From positions 1 through 12,437 of the forward strand of contig CALKYG010000476.1 of the NCBI GenBank assembly GCA_938003575.1: 12,437 nt of DNA. The letters are read 5' to 3'. This DNA comes from an uncultured Alphaproteobacteria bacterium (lineage in GTDB: Bacteria; Pseudomonadota; Alphaproteobacteria; Caulobacterales; Parvularculaceae). Shown one piece after another: positions 1 through 7,339 of the stretch (position 1 is its first letter; every line of letters begins with the position of its first letter). Both the position numbers and the translations under genes were made by a program. The notes beneath the pieces are model-generated. The model ran no database searches and was not told the origin of the DNA. It was given only the letters and a program-made list of their open reading frames with translations.

Positions 1-2
1 CT

Positions 3-22
3 CGTCCTAATATCTCCGGACG
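3..22. promoter_or_regulatory. Inverted repeat upstream of the TetR-type gene, possible operator
   Basis: CGTCC (3-7) and GGACG (18-22) form 5-bp arms around a 10-base AT-rich centre. A second smaller repeat, GGAC/GTCC (18-21 and 28-31), overlaps it. TetR-type repressors often bind short palindromes upstream of their own gene, so this could be an autoregulatory operator. The arms are short, no clear -35/-10 pair lies beside them, and the window starts here. It could equally be the tail of an upstream terminator or chance. Confidence 0.2.
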
Positions 23-43
23 AAATAGTCCTGCTTCGACGGG

Positions 44-70
44 GGGTCAAGCGGGTCAAAAAAAAAATTT
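44..70. other. Tandem GGGTCAA repeat followed by an A10-T3 tract
   Basis: GGGTCAA occurs at 44-50 and again at 53-59, a 9-base period. The second copy runs into ten A (58-67) and three T (68-70). In GC-rich DNA such a tract marks a bent or easily melted promoter region, and direct repeats with a near-helical period can be an activator site. It lies just upstream of the regulator's ATG at 96. The role is inferred; only the repeat and the tract are seen. Confidence 0.3.
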
Positions 71-95
71 GTTAATAAGTCACAAGGCGGGGCGC

Positions 96-794
96 ATGGG
101 GGCTGGCGAACGGAAGAACAGGAACGGGTCCGGACGCGCCGCCGCGATCATCGCCGACCATCTGAACGAGTTGTCCGCCAGCCGTCCGAGCGTCGCCATG
201 ACCAACGGCCTGTCGCCCAAGGGCGCACGGACGCTTCGCTCGATCCTCGCCGCCGCCCATCGCGTATTCATCCGCGACGGCCATGCCGGCCTGTCGATGC
301 GGAAAGTCGCGGATGAGGCCGGCGTCGCACTCGGCAACGTCAATTATTATTTCCAGTCGAAGGGTGTTCTCCTGGAAGCGACCTTGCGCGAAGCGCTCGC
401 CGATTATGTCGAGGCGCATTTAGATCATCTCGGCTCCGACGGCGATCCGCCGCTGAAGGTTCTGCTCGACGTCGTCACGTTCTACGTTGCGAACGGACGG
501 CAATCGCATCCTCTGTTCTTTCAGATCTGGGGATACGCGGCGAGCGACAATGACGCAAAAATTCTCGTGCGCGAACTTTACCGGCCGATCGGACGCTTCA
601 TCTATTACCTCGTCCGCGAAGCCCGGCCGGACGCATCAGACGAGAAAGTGCGCGAAATCGTGCTTCAATTGTTCAGCCTTGAAGAGGGCATGAAACTCTT
701 TCTCGGCATCGGGCCCGATGACGACCGCGCGCTGCTAAGCGCCGAGATCCATGCGCGCAGGCTCGCCGAAAGGATCATTCTTTCGGATTTTTGA
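96..794 (+). CDS. TetR/AcrR-family transcriptional regulator
   Basis: A 232-residue protein with an N-terminal TetR-type DNA-binding domain. From the ATG at 96, helix 1 lies near residues 44-60, and the helix-turn-helix spans about 66-85 with the family's SMRKVADEAGVALGNVNYYF pattern followed by SK. The C-terminal half is the variable ligand and dimer domain, which gives no clue to the ligand. Start choice: the frame is open back to a TTG at 69, but that has no ribosome site, while ATG 96 follows AAGGCGGGG. ATG 198 would give a more typical 198-residue TetR, so the first 34 residues may be untranslated. The stop overlaps a possible TTG start of the next gene, an LpxR-like protein. That makes co-transcription likely and the gene a natural, untested target. 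Family certain; target unknown. Confidence 0.9.
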   Translation: MGAGERKNRNGSGRAAAIIADHLNELSASRPSVAMTNGLSPKGARTLRSILAAAHRVFIRDGHAGLSMRKVADEAGVALGNVNYYFQSKGVLLEATLREALADYVEAHLDHLGSDGDPPLKVLLDVVTFYVANGRQSHPLFFQIWGYAASDNDAKILVRELYRPIGRFIYYLVREARPDASDEKVREIVLQLFSLEEGMKLFLGIGPDDDRALLSAEIHARRLAERIILSDF

Positions 795-829
795 CGCTGC
801 GGTTGCGCGGCCTGCCGACTTCGCTCAGG

Positions 830-1798
830 ATGGTTCTCGTGCGGGCGTTGATGTCGATCTGTTTCGCAATTGCGGGCGCGACCGCGGCGAGCGCCGCTGA
901 CGGCGCGGCGATTGGCGTCGTCGTTGAGAACGACGTCCTGGCAGGGTCGGACCGCGATTATACGAGCGGGGTGAAGCTCGCTTACGTCTTTCCCGAGGGA
1001 AGGCACGCCGGGTTCGCGCGCGTCCTGCTCGGCGCCCGTGACGACGATCGTACGCGCCTCTCCCTCGGCGCCGGACAGAATCTGTACACGCCCGAATTTT
1101 ACGGCGTTCCCTCGCCGCCGGCGGGACAACATCCCTATGCCGGATGGCTTTACGCCGATGCGTCGCTGATCGTCGAACGCCGCGGCGGGGCCGTTGTCGA
1201 CTTCCTCGGCGCGTCAATCGGCGTCGTCGGGCCCGCCGCGCTCGGCGAGCCGACGCAGCGGACGCTTCATCGCATCACCAACGACATTGAACCGCTCGGC
1301 TGGGACAACCAGCTCCGCAATGAGCCGGGCGTCGCTCTGTCTTTTGACCGGCAATGGCGCGCCTTCAGAGACGGCGCCGGAAAAACCGAATTCGAGATTG
1401 CGCCTTTCGCCGGCGCCAGCGCCGGAAACATCCTGACGGAAGCCCGAGCAGGAATGACGCTGCGCATCGGGAGCGGCCTCGCACAGGATTTCGGACCGCT
1501 GCGCGTTCGCTCGTCGATCCCGAGCGGCGGGTTCGGCGGTCGTGGCGGATTTTCGTGGTCGATCTTCGCCGGCGCCGCCGCCCGGGCGGTCGCTAGGAAT
1601 ATTTTTCTCGACGGCGGCACATGGAGGGACAGCGCCTCAGTCGACAAGAAAGCGCTTGTCGGCGAATTTCAGGCTGGATTGACAATGAATTTCGGAAAGG
1701 CGCGCCTTTCCTACACCCAGGTGCTGCGCACACGGCAATACGGGACGGAACCGGAAGGGCACGGATTCGGCGCGGTGTCGCTCTCAGCAAGCTTCTAG
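830..1798 (+). CDS. LpxR-family (DUF2219) outer-membrane lipid A deacylase-like protein
   Basis: A 322-residue protein from ATG 830, with a signal peptide ending near ATAASA (residues 17-22). The mature protein opens with the LpxR-family pattern: VVENDVLAGSDRDYTSG, with N34, D35 and T45. HRITNDIEPLGWDNQLRNEPG follows, with H147 and E154. LpxR of Salmonella uses Asn, Asp, Thr, His and Glu to remove the 3'-acyloxyacyl chain of lipid A, and equivalents of all appear present. Amphipathic strands and a terminal Phe fit an outer-membrane beta-barrel. Starts are ambiguous: TTG 791 would overlap the regulator's stop (TTGA), ATG 851 still leaves a hydrophobic leader, and none has a strong ribosome site. 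The pirin gene begins 15 bases downstream. Family membership is well supported; deacylase activity is inferred, since few DUF2219 proteins are characterised. Confidence 0.82.
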   Translation: MVLVRALMSICFAIAGATAASAADGAAIGVVVENDVLAGSDRDYTSGVKLAYVFPEGRHAGFARVLLGARDDDRTRLSLGAGQNLYTPEFYGVPSPPAGQHPYAGWLYADASLIVERRGGAVVDFLGASIGVVGPAALGEPTQRTLHRITNDIEPLGWDNQLRNEPGVALSFDRQWRAFRDGAGKTEFEIAPFAGASAGNILTEARAGMTLRIGSGLAQDFGPLRVRSSIPSGGFGGRGGFSWSIFAGAAARAVARNIFLDGGTWRDSASVDKKALVGEFQAGLTMNFGKARLSYTQVLRTRQYGTEPEGHGFGAVSLSASF

Positions 1799-1813
1799 AA
1801 AGGCGGCTTGAAG

Positions 1814-2710
1814 ATGACTGCTCCAGCGATTGAAATGATCATCGAACCGCGGCGCCGCGATCTCGGCGGCTTCGAAGTCGGGCGGGTTCTGCCTTTCGCC
1901 AAGCGGCGAATGGTCGGCCCCTTCATTTTCTTCGACGAGATGGGGCCGGCGGATTTTCAGCCGGGAGCCGGCATTGACGTGCGGCCGCACCCGCATATCG
2001 GCCTCGCCACCGTCACCTACCTTTTCGACGGTGAAATGCGTCATCGCGACAGTCTCGGTTTCGATCAGGTCATCCGTCCCGGCGACGTCAACTGGATGAC
2101 GGCCGGCCGCGGCATCGTGCATTCCGAACGGACCGATGACGCCTTGCGCAGAACCGGGCAACGCATGCACGGCATACAAAGCTGGGTCGCGCTGCCCGAA
2201 GCCGACGCCGAAACGGCGCCGTCGTTTCACCACCATCCGAAGGACACGCTGCCGGTGATCGAGAGGGCCGGCCTCAGCATGCGGCTGATCGCCGGCGAGG
2301 CCTTCGGCGAGCGATCGCCGGTAAAAGTCTGTTCGCCAATGTTTTACCTCGGCGTCGAAGCGTCGGCGGGCGCCGAAATTCCGCTTCCCGCCGACTATGA
2401 AGATCGCGCGCTTTATATCCTCGACGGCGCGGCGGCGATCGACGGCGAGGAATGCAATTCCGGCCGGATGATCGTGTTCAGGAAGGAAAGCGCGCCTTCG
2501 ATCATCGCAGAATCGTCCATGCGCGCGATGCTCCTCGGCGGCGCGCCGCTCGGCCCGCGCATCATTTGGTGGAATCTCGTTGCAACGTCTCAAGAGCGGA
2601 TTGATCAGGCGAAACGCGACTGGGCCTCGTCGGCAGCCGCCGGTTTTAACGGCGGCGTCTTCGCCTTGCCCCCGGGCGAAGAAGAATTTATCCCCCTGCC
2701 GCAGGACTAG
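1814..2710 (+). CDS. Pirin family protein (cupin, iron-binding type)
   Basis: A 298-residue two-domain cupin of usual pirin length. The N-terminal domain carries RPHPHIG (H59, H61) and GRGIVHSER (H103, E105). These match the four metal ligands of human pirin (His, His, His, Glu), so an Fe-binding site should be intact. The C-terminal pirin domain covers roughly residues 170-285. Bacterial pirins have varied reported roles, including quercetin dioxygenase activity and binding of metabolic enzymes, so the substrate cannot be assigned. ATG 1814 follows GAAAGG at 1798-1803; an in-frame TTG at 1808 sits too close to that site. It lies 15 bases after the LpxR-like gene and 41 before a short-chain dehydrogenase, so it is probably read on the same message. 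Confidence 0.92.
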   Translation: MTAPAIEMIIEPRRRDLGGFEVGRVLPFAKRRMVGPFIFFDEMGPADFQPGAGIDVRPHPHIGLATVTYLFDGEMRHRDSLGFDQVIRPGDVNWMTAGRGIVHSERTDDALRRTGQRMHGIQSWVALPEADAETAPSFHHHPKDTLPVIERAGLSMRLIAGEAFGERSPVKVCSPMFYLGVEASAGAEIPLPADYEDRALYILDGAAAIDGEECNSGRMIVFRKESAPSIIAESSMRAMLLGGAPLGPRIIWWNLVATSQERIDQAKRDWASSAAAGFNGGVFALPPGEEEFIPLPQD

Positions 2711-2751
2711 GCCGCGTCCGGCGGTCGGAAGGAAAGGACCGCGCGGCCCCT

Positions 2752-3474
2752 ATGATTCAATCGGCAACGCCTGATTTTCCAGGAAAAGTCGCACTCGTCA
2801 CCGGCGCATCGCGCGGGATCGGCAAGGCGGCGGCGCTCGCGCTCGCCAAATCAGGCGCCCATGTTCTTGCGCTGGCGCGAACAGTCGGCGGACTCGAAGA
2901 GCTTGACGATGAAATTGCAAAGGCCGGCGGCAAGGCGTCGCTTGTTCCCGCCGACCTTACAGAGTTCGAAACGATTGATCAGCTCGGCCCCGCGTTGATC
3001 AAGCGGTTTCCAAAGCTCGACATCCTCGTTCTCAACGCCGGCGCGCTCGGCGAGCTTGCGCCGATCCCGGATATTTCGGCGAAGGCGTGGCGGCGCGCCT
3101 TTGACGTCAATGTCGAGGCGAACTGGCGGCTGCTGAAGACGCTGGACCCGCTGCTGCGCGCCAGCGGCGCGGCCCGCGTGCTTGTGGTCACGTCGCGCAT
3201 CGGGGGCGAGATTGCACGGCCCTTTTGGGGCGCATACGCGGCGTCCAAGGCGGCGCTGGAAATGCTCGCCAGAACCTACGCCGAGGAAACGAAACAAGCG
3301 GGGATTCGCGTCGCTATAATTGATCCCGGCGCGATGCGCACGCGGTTGCGCGCCGAAGCGATGCCCGGCGAGGATCCGGCGACGCTGCCCGACCCGTCCG
3401 AAATCGCGCCCCTGATACTCAAAGCCGCCTCGCCGGACTATGACGGTCTCGCGCAGCGGCTGAAACGGGAATAG
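2752..3474 (+). CDS. SDR-family NAD(P)-dependent oxidoreductase, YciK-like
   Basis: A 240-residue classical short-chain dehydrogenase. The Rossmann cofactor motif TGASRGIG is at residues 17-24, NAG at 95-97, catalytic Ser at 148, and YAASK with Tyr162 and Lys166. An Arg after the glycine motif and no acidic residue at the end of strand 2 suggest NADP preference, though this is weak evidence. The C-terminal stretch DPGAMRTRLRAEAMPGEDP resembles the corresponding part of E. coli YciK, so this is more likely a YciK-type reductase of unknown substrate than a FabG. The GGAAGGAAAGGA ribosome site (2727-2738) lies 13 bases before the ATG, a little far, but no other in-frame start fits. It is last in the plus-strand run, and its stop is 3 bases from the end of the opposing der gene. 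Confidence 0.92.
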   Translation: MIQSATPDFPGKVALVTGASRGIGKAAALALAKSGAHVLALARTVGGLEELDDEIAKAGGKASLVPADLTEFETIDQLGPALIKRFPKLDILVLNAGALGELAPIPDISAKAWRRAFDVNVEANWRLLKTLDPLLRASGAARVLVVTSRIGGEIARPFWGAYAASKAALEMLARTYAEETKQAGIRVAIIDPGAMRTRLRAEAMPGEDPATLPDPSEIAPLILKAASPDYDGLAQRLKRE

Positions 3475-3477
3475 CCT

Positions 3478-4884
3478 TCATTCTTCCGCAAACGGATTGT
3501 CAGGCTTGTCGAGAATGAGCCGGATCGGCACGCCCCAAAGATCGAACGACTCGCGGATGCCGTTCACGAGATAACGGCGATAGGCGAATGGAACTTCCTC
3601 CGCGCGCGTGCATTTGGCGACGAAAGTCGGCGGCCGCGTCTTCGTTTGCGCAATATAGCGCAGCTTGATGCGCTGCCCGGAGACGGCGGGCGGCGGGTGC
3701 TTTTCGACCGCCGCGCGAAGCCATGTATTGAGGTCGGGCGTTTTGACGCGCGCATTCCAGTCGACATAGATTTTCGTGACCGCGGGCATCAGCTTTTCGA
3801 CGCCCCGCCCCGTCTCCGCCGAAAAAAATATGACAGGCACGCGCGGCGCCTGCGCAAGATTGGTCTCCGCCGTCTCCCGAATCGCCTTCGCCGCCTCATT
3901 CTTGTCGTCAATGAGGTCCCATTTGTTGACGGCGATGACGAGCGCGCGGCCCTCCCGCAGCACGAGGTCGGCGATCTGGAGGTCCTGTTTCTCAAGCGGC
4001 GTTTGAGCGTCGGTCAGCAGGACGACGACCTCTGCGAACTGAATTGCGCGCAAGGCGTCGGCGACGGAAAGCTTTTCAAGTTTTGACTGGACCTTCGCCT
4101 TCTTGCGCATGCCGGCCGTGTCGAAAAGCTTGATCGGCCATTCGCGGTCGGGCGCCCGCCAGCGCCATTCGGTCGAGATTGAATCGCGCGTAATGCCGGC
4201 CTCCGGGCCGGTCAGCATCCGGTCCTCGCCGATCAGACGGTTGACGAGCGTCGACTTGCCGGCGTTCGGGCGCCCGACGATCGCGACCCGCAGGGGTTTC
4301 AGCGGGTCGTCCCAGTTTTCGGCCTCGTCGTCGGCGCCCTCTTCGTCCGGCGCCAGGGCGATGACGGAGCCAAGCGCCTCGCGCAGTTCGCTAAAGCCCT
4401 GCCCATGTTCGGCCGACAGCGCGATCGGTTCGCCGAGCCCAAGCGACCAGGCGTCGATCACGCCGGCTTCGCCGGCGGCGCTTTCCGCCTTGTTTGCGAC
4501 GACGATGACCTTCTTGCCGCTCTTTCTCAGCATCTGCGCGAACCGCTGATCGAGCGGCGTCACGCCAGTCCGCGCGTCGATGACGAAGATCGACGCGGCG
4601 GCTTCTTCGATGGCGCGCTCGGTCTGCTGGCGCATCCGCCCTTCGAGCGCGGCTTCCGGCGCTTCCTCAAGTCCCGGCGTATCAATGGCGATGAAGGTGA
4701 GGCCGCCGAGGCGCGCGTCGCCTTCGCGCCGGTCGCGGGTGACGCCCGGCGTGTCGTCGACAATCGCGATTCTTTTGCCGACGAGCCGGTTGAACAGCGT
4801 CGACTTGCCGACATTCGGCCGGCCGACAATCGCGATCTTCAATGGTCCGCCGTGCGGCGCGCTCGCCGAGCGTGGTGATGACAT
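3478..4884 (-). CDS. der: Ribosome biogenesis GTPase Der (EngA)
   Basis: A 468-residue tandem GTPase needed for 50S subunit assembly in the cytoplasm. Domain 1 has GRPNVGKS (residues 21-28), DTPG (68-71) and NKAE (131-134). Domain 2 has GRPNAGKS (204-211), DTAG and NKWD. An acidic linker separates them, and a C-terminal KH-like domain covers roughly the last 110 residues, so length and architecture are normal for Der. The G4 motif of domain 1 ends in Glu instead of the usual Asp, which may soften guanine specificity. The ATG follows GGGAG with a 5-base spacer, 21 bases after the bamB stop. It is the last gene of the TPR-bamB-der run. Identification is essentially certain. Confidence 0.98.
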   Translation of the reverse strand: MSSPRSASAPHGGPLKIAIVGRPNVGKSTLFNRLVGKRIAIVDDTPGVTRDRREGDARLGGLTFIAIDTPGLEEAPEAALEGRMRQQTERAIEEAAASIFVIDARTGVTPLDQRFAQMLRKSGKKVIVVANKAESAAGEAGVIDAWSLGLGEPIALSAEHGQGFSELREALGSVIALAPDEEGADDEAENWDDPLKPLRVAIVGRPNAGKSTLVNRLIGEDRMLTGPEAGITRDSISTEWRWRAPDREWPIKLFDTAGMRKKAKVQSKLEKLSVADALRAIQFAEVVVLLTDAQTPLEKQDLQIADLVLREGRALVIAVNKWDLIDDKNEAAKAIRETAETNLAQAPRVPVIFFSAETGRGVEKLMPAVTKIYVDWNARVKTPDLNTWLRAAVEKHPPPAVSGQRIKLRYIAQTKTRPPTFVAKCTRAEEVPFAYRRYLVNGIRESFDLWGVPIRLILDKPDNPFAEE

Positions 4885-4905
4885 CGGCGCTCCCGGATCG
4901 TCGCT

Positions 4906-6330
4906 CTAGCGCAAGGCGTAGAGCTTGCCTTTTTGCGTCAGGATGTAAATGAGCTCTTCGGCGACAATCGGCGCAATCACTGAGCCGTCATCGATCTTTT
5001 TCGTCTCGAGCACGGTCCCGTCCTTCGGCGACACTTTCACGATTTTGCCGTCGGTAGACACGAGCACGAGATATTCCCCGGCGAGCACCGGGCCCGACCA
5101 CGCGATCCGGCCTTTCCGCTTCTTCGGTTTTTCGTATCGCTTGAGTTCCGACACCCAGACGACGGCGCCGTCGGCGCGCGACAGGCAGACGAGTTCTGCG
5201 TCCACCGAGACGATAAAGATGTAATCGCCGGCGACCCACGGCATCTGAAGACTGGCGATCGGCGCTTCCCATGCGCGCTGGCCGGTCCTGATGTCGATGG
5301 CAACCAGCCTCCCGGCATGACTGACGGCGTAGACGAGGCCGCGGTCGATAACAGGACTGCCGGCGATGTCGTTGAGCATCGAAAGCGCAGTCAGCTGCGT
5401 GTTGCGCGCAAGCGTATCGTTCCAGACCGGGCGGCCCGATCCGGCGAGGAACGCGACAACCTCGCCCGATGAAAACGGCGTCACAATGAGATCGCCGGCG
5501 GCGGCGGGGCTTGCCGACGATAAAATCCGCGCGGCTTCCTCGAAGGACTGGAAATTCCAGATTTTTTCGCCATTGTCCTGATTGAGCGCAATCGCGTCGT
5601 TGGTGTTGGTCACGAAATAGACGGCGCCGCGATAGGCGGTCGGCGGCGTCCGGACCGGCGCTTCCGTGTCATATTGCCAGAGCTTTTCGCCGGTCGCCGC
5701 GTCGAGCGCCGCGGCGAAGCCGAAACCGGATGTGACGAACAGCTTGCCGTTGTCATAGGAGACGCCGCCGCCGAAACCGATCTGCGCCGCCTTGGGACGC
5801 GAAAGCATGTCGCGAACGCGGAACTTTTCCTTGAGCTTCGGCGCGAGCTCCGTCTCCCACTTGCGTTCGCCGGTCAATGCGTCAAGCGCCTTAACGGTCG
5901 CTTTCGCGTCCATCACATAAAGCGTGCCGTCCGCGACGACCGGCGGCGATGTCAGGCGCGCGCGTTCTTCCGCCTTGCCGACATCCGCCTTCCACGCCGT
6001 CTCAAGGGTCACGGCGGAGGAAAGGTGATGCAGCGTATGATCGGCTTCGCCGCCAGGCGTCGGCCAGGACGTGTTCGTGTAAGACGGCGGCAACTCAATT
6101 TCGACGCCGGCGAAACGCGGGTCTGCTTCGATTTCCTCGTTGAGCGCCAGGATCGATATCCGGTTCTCCTCCTCGGGCGCGTCGCCTTCCTTCTTTTTCT
6201 CTTCGTCGTCTCCGCCGAAAATGCCCGTCACCGCCTTTACAGGACCGGACGAGCATGCCGGAAGCGCAAGCGCCGCGAGCGCAAGCAAGGCGAGCGAAGG
6301 ACGAATTGCGGCCTGCGGTCGTTTCAACAT
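4906..6330 (-). CDS. bamB: Outer membrane assembly lipoprotein BamB (PQQ-like beta-propeller)
   Basis: A 474-residue lipoprotein. A leader ending LPAC puts the lipidated Cys at residue 26. A highly charged linker (about residues 40-57) follows, then a beta-propeller of repeated blades with the usual A-x-D-x-x-T-G-x-x-x-W signatures (ALDALTGERKW, ALDAATGEKLW, AIDIRTGQRAW). BamB is an accessory lipoprotein of the BAM complex and binds BamA at the inner face of the outer membrane. The frame is open 324 bases further upstream, but that stretch is antisense-like Arg-rich translation within the TPR gene. The ATG at 6330 gives the lipoprotein signal and lies 4 bases after the TPR gene's stop, implying translational coupling. 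Order TPR-bamB-der matches gammaproteobacteria. An unrelated PQQ-like propeller is possible but unlikely given this context. Confidence 0.93.
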   Translation of the reverse strand: MLKRPQAAIRPSLALLALAALALPACSSGPVKAVTGIFGGDDEEKKKEGDAPEEENRISILALNEEIEADPRFAGVEIELPPSYTNTSWPTPGGEADHTLHHLSSAVTLETAWKADVGKAEERARLTSPPVVADGTLYVMDAKATVKALDALTGERKWETELAPKLKEKFRVRDMLSRPKAAQIGFGGGVSYDNGKLFVTSGFGFAAALDAATGEKLWQYDTEAPVRTPPTAYRGAVYFVTNTNDAIALNQDNGEKIWNFQSFEEAARILSSASPAAAGDLIVTPFSSGEVVAFLAGSGRPVWNDTLARNTQLTALSMLNDIAGSPVIDRGLVYAVSHAGRLVAIDIRTGQRAWEAPIASLQMPWVAGDYIFIVSVDAELVCLSRADGAVVWVSELKRYEKPKKRKGRIAWSGPVLAGEYLVLVSTDGKIVKVSPKDGTVLETKKIDDGSVIAPIVAEELIYILTQKGKLYALR

Positions 6331-6334
6331 AGTC

Positions 6335-7198
6335 CTACTGGTTCCCTTCAGGGTTCGACGGTTGCGTCGATGCGGCTTCCCCGCTTGCGCTTTCTTCGGC
6401 GTCGCCGCCGGCCGGCGGCGACGGCTCTGCTGCGTCATCGGCGCCGCCCTCAACGATGGACGTAAGGTCGCTGCTCGCCTGCTCAAGCCCTTCAAGGTAG
6501 CGCTCGACGTCGGACTTCGCGCTTTCATCGAGCGCCGGGAATTCAACGCCCGCCTTGCCGGCGCCCGCCAGCGCCGCAAACTCTCCGGCGCGCAGGCGCA
6601 CAGGTTCCGGCGCGGCCGGCGACGAGGCCGCCTTGCGGAACATTTCCTCCGCACTCTGATAATCGCCGGCCTTGAGCGCGGCGAGCGCGATCAGCTCGCG
6701 CGCGTAAAAGCCGAGCGCAGTCGCGTCGGTTTCGAGATCGCCGAGATCCTTCAGCACGGCGTCGCGGCCGTCCGCCAGCGACAGATAGCCGGCGCGAAGC
6801 CTGGCGACGTCCTTGAGGCGCTTCGACCCCGCCCCGCCGCCGTAAACCGAACGATAAAGGCCAAGCGCCTTTTCGCGGTCGCCCTTGATGCTGTATTCGC
6901 CGGCGAGACGCATCCTTGCGAGCGCGGCGTAGGCGCCGCTCTCTTCAGCGAGCGCTTCGAGCGCTTTCGTCCCGCTTTCGGCGCCGGCCTCCTTGAGCGC
7001 GGCGTCATAAGCGGCGGACATCCTGGCGGAGGTCGCCGCGCGCCGGCTCTCCCACAATTGCCAGCCGCCGACGCCGCCGACGACGATCAGGGCGGCGCCG
7101 ATGATCGCCGGCAGATTCTTCTTTATCTTTTGAGAGGTTTCGTCTTCGGCGAGCGCCTGATCGACCTCGCGCAGCATCATGTCATCGTTGTTGGTCAC
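6335..7198 (-). CDS. YfgM-like tetratricopeptide repeat membrane protein
   Basis: A 287-residue protein with a short cytoplasmic N-terminus, one membrane segment (about residues 29-49) and a periplasmic helical TPR-like region up to about residue 245. The final 40 residues are a low-complexity tail rich in Ala, Ser, Pro, Glu and Gly. This layout matches E. coli YfgM, a single-span TPR protein that associates with the SecYEG translocon and periplasmic chaperones; position just before bamB and der supports the parallel. Start choice: GTG at 7198 preceded by AAGAAGGG with a 6-base spacer. ATG codons at 7180 and 7177 lack such a site. The gene ends 4 bases before bamB. Sequence similarity to YfgM itself is weak by eye, so the assignment rests on topology and synteny. 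Confidence 0.85.
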   Translation of the reverse strand: MTNNDDMMLREVDQALAEDETSQKIKKNLPAIIGAALIVVGGVGGWQLWESRRAATSARMSAAYDAALKEAGAESGTKALEALAEESGAYAALARMRLAGEYSIKGDREKALGLYRSVYGGGAGSKRLKDVARLRAGYLSLADGRDAVLKDLGDLETDATALGFYARELIALAALKAGDYQSAEEMFRKAASSPAAPEPVRLRAGEFAALAGAGKAGVEFPALDESAKSDVERYLEGLEQASSDLTSIVEGGADDAAEPSPPAGGDAEESASGEAASTQPSNPEGNQ

Positions 7199-7204
7199 GC
7201 CACG

Positions 7205-7212
7205 CCCTTCTT
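7205..7212 (-). promoter_or_regulatory. Ribosome binding site that fixes the GTG start of the TPR gene
   Basis: On the minus strand AAGAAGGG lies 6 bases before the GTG at 7198. It is much better placed for that GTG than for the two ATG codons 18 and 21 bases further in, so it decides the start. Confidence 0.65.
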
Positions 7213-7229
7213 ACCCGTCGAGGCCTCCT

Positions 7230-7239
7230 CCGTTAACGG
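7230..7239. repeat. 10-bp perfect palindrome in the panB-TPR gap
   Basis: CCGTTAACGG lies 32 bases upstream of the GTG start of the TPR gene. It could be part of an operator or of a leader structure. A palindrome of this length can arise by chance, and no partner copy was noticed elsewhere. Confidence 0.25.
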
Positions 7240-7285
7240 CGAAGAACGGCCATATTTCGGCACGGCCTGAATTGGCCCGGGGCGG

Positions 7286-7314
7286 GTTCTACCGGCGTTT
7301 AGAGGGAGGCGCAA
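7286..7314 (-). promoter_or_regulatory. Candidate promoter of the TPR-bamB-der run
   Basis: Reading the minus strand, TTGCGC (7314-7309) and TAGAAC (7291-7286) are separated by 17 bases, about 88 bases before the GTG start. The 142-base gap after panB would allow its own promoter for the envelope/ribosome genes. Matches to the consensus are only partial. Read-through from panB is the alternative. Confidence 0.28.
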
Positions 7315-7327
7315 CGACGCCGCAGCC

Positions 7328-7339
7328 GGCGCGCGCGCC
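7328..7339. repeat. 12-bp GC palindrome just after panB
   Basis: GGCGCGCGCGCC is perfectly self-complementary and begins 2 bases past the panB stop codon. It has no loop of its own and no following T-run, so it is not a typical intrinsic terminator. It could still act as a pause or an RNA 3' end stabiliser. Confidence 0.25.

Noticed and set aside
1784..2593. Minus-strand open frame (269 codons) opposite the pirin gene
   Set aside because: The pirin metal ligands are all present on the plus strand. The antisense product has no recognisable domain.
5674..6465. Plus-strand open frame (263 codons) opposite bamB
   Set aside because: Arg-rich translation without motifs, fully inside bamB on the other strand. 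The bamB propeller repeats are clear.
6331..6654. Upstream extension of the bamB frame
   Set aside because: The extra 108 residues are Arg-rich, lie inside the TPR gene in another frame, and would bury the lipoprotein signal that starts at 6330.
6140..7270. Long plus-strand open frame (376 codons) opposite the TPR gene and the start of bamB
   Set aside because: It is antisense to two well-supported genes, its translation is Arg/Ala-rich low-complexity sequence with no recognisable domain, and such frames are common in GC-rich DNA.
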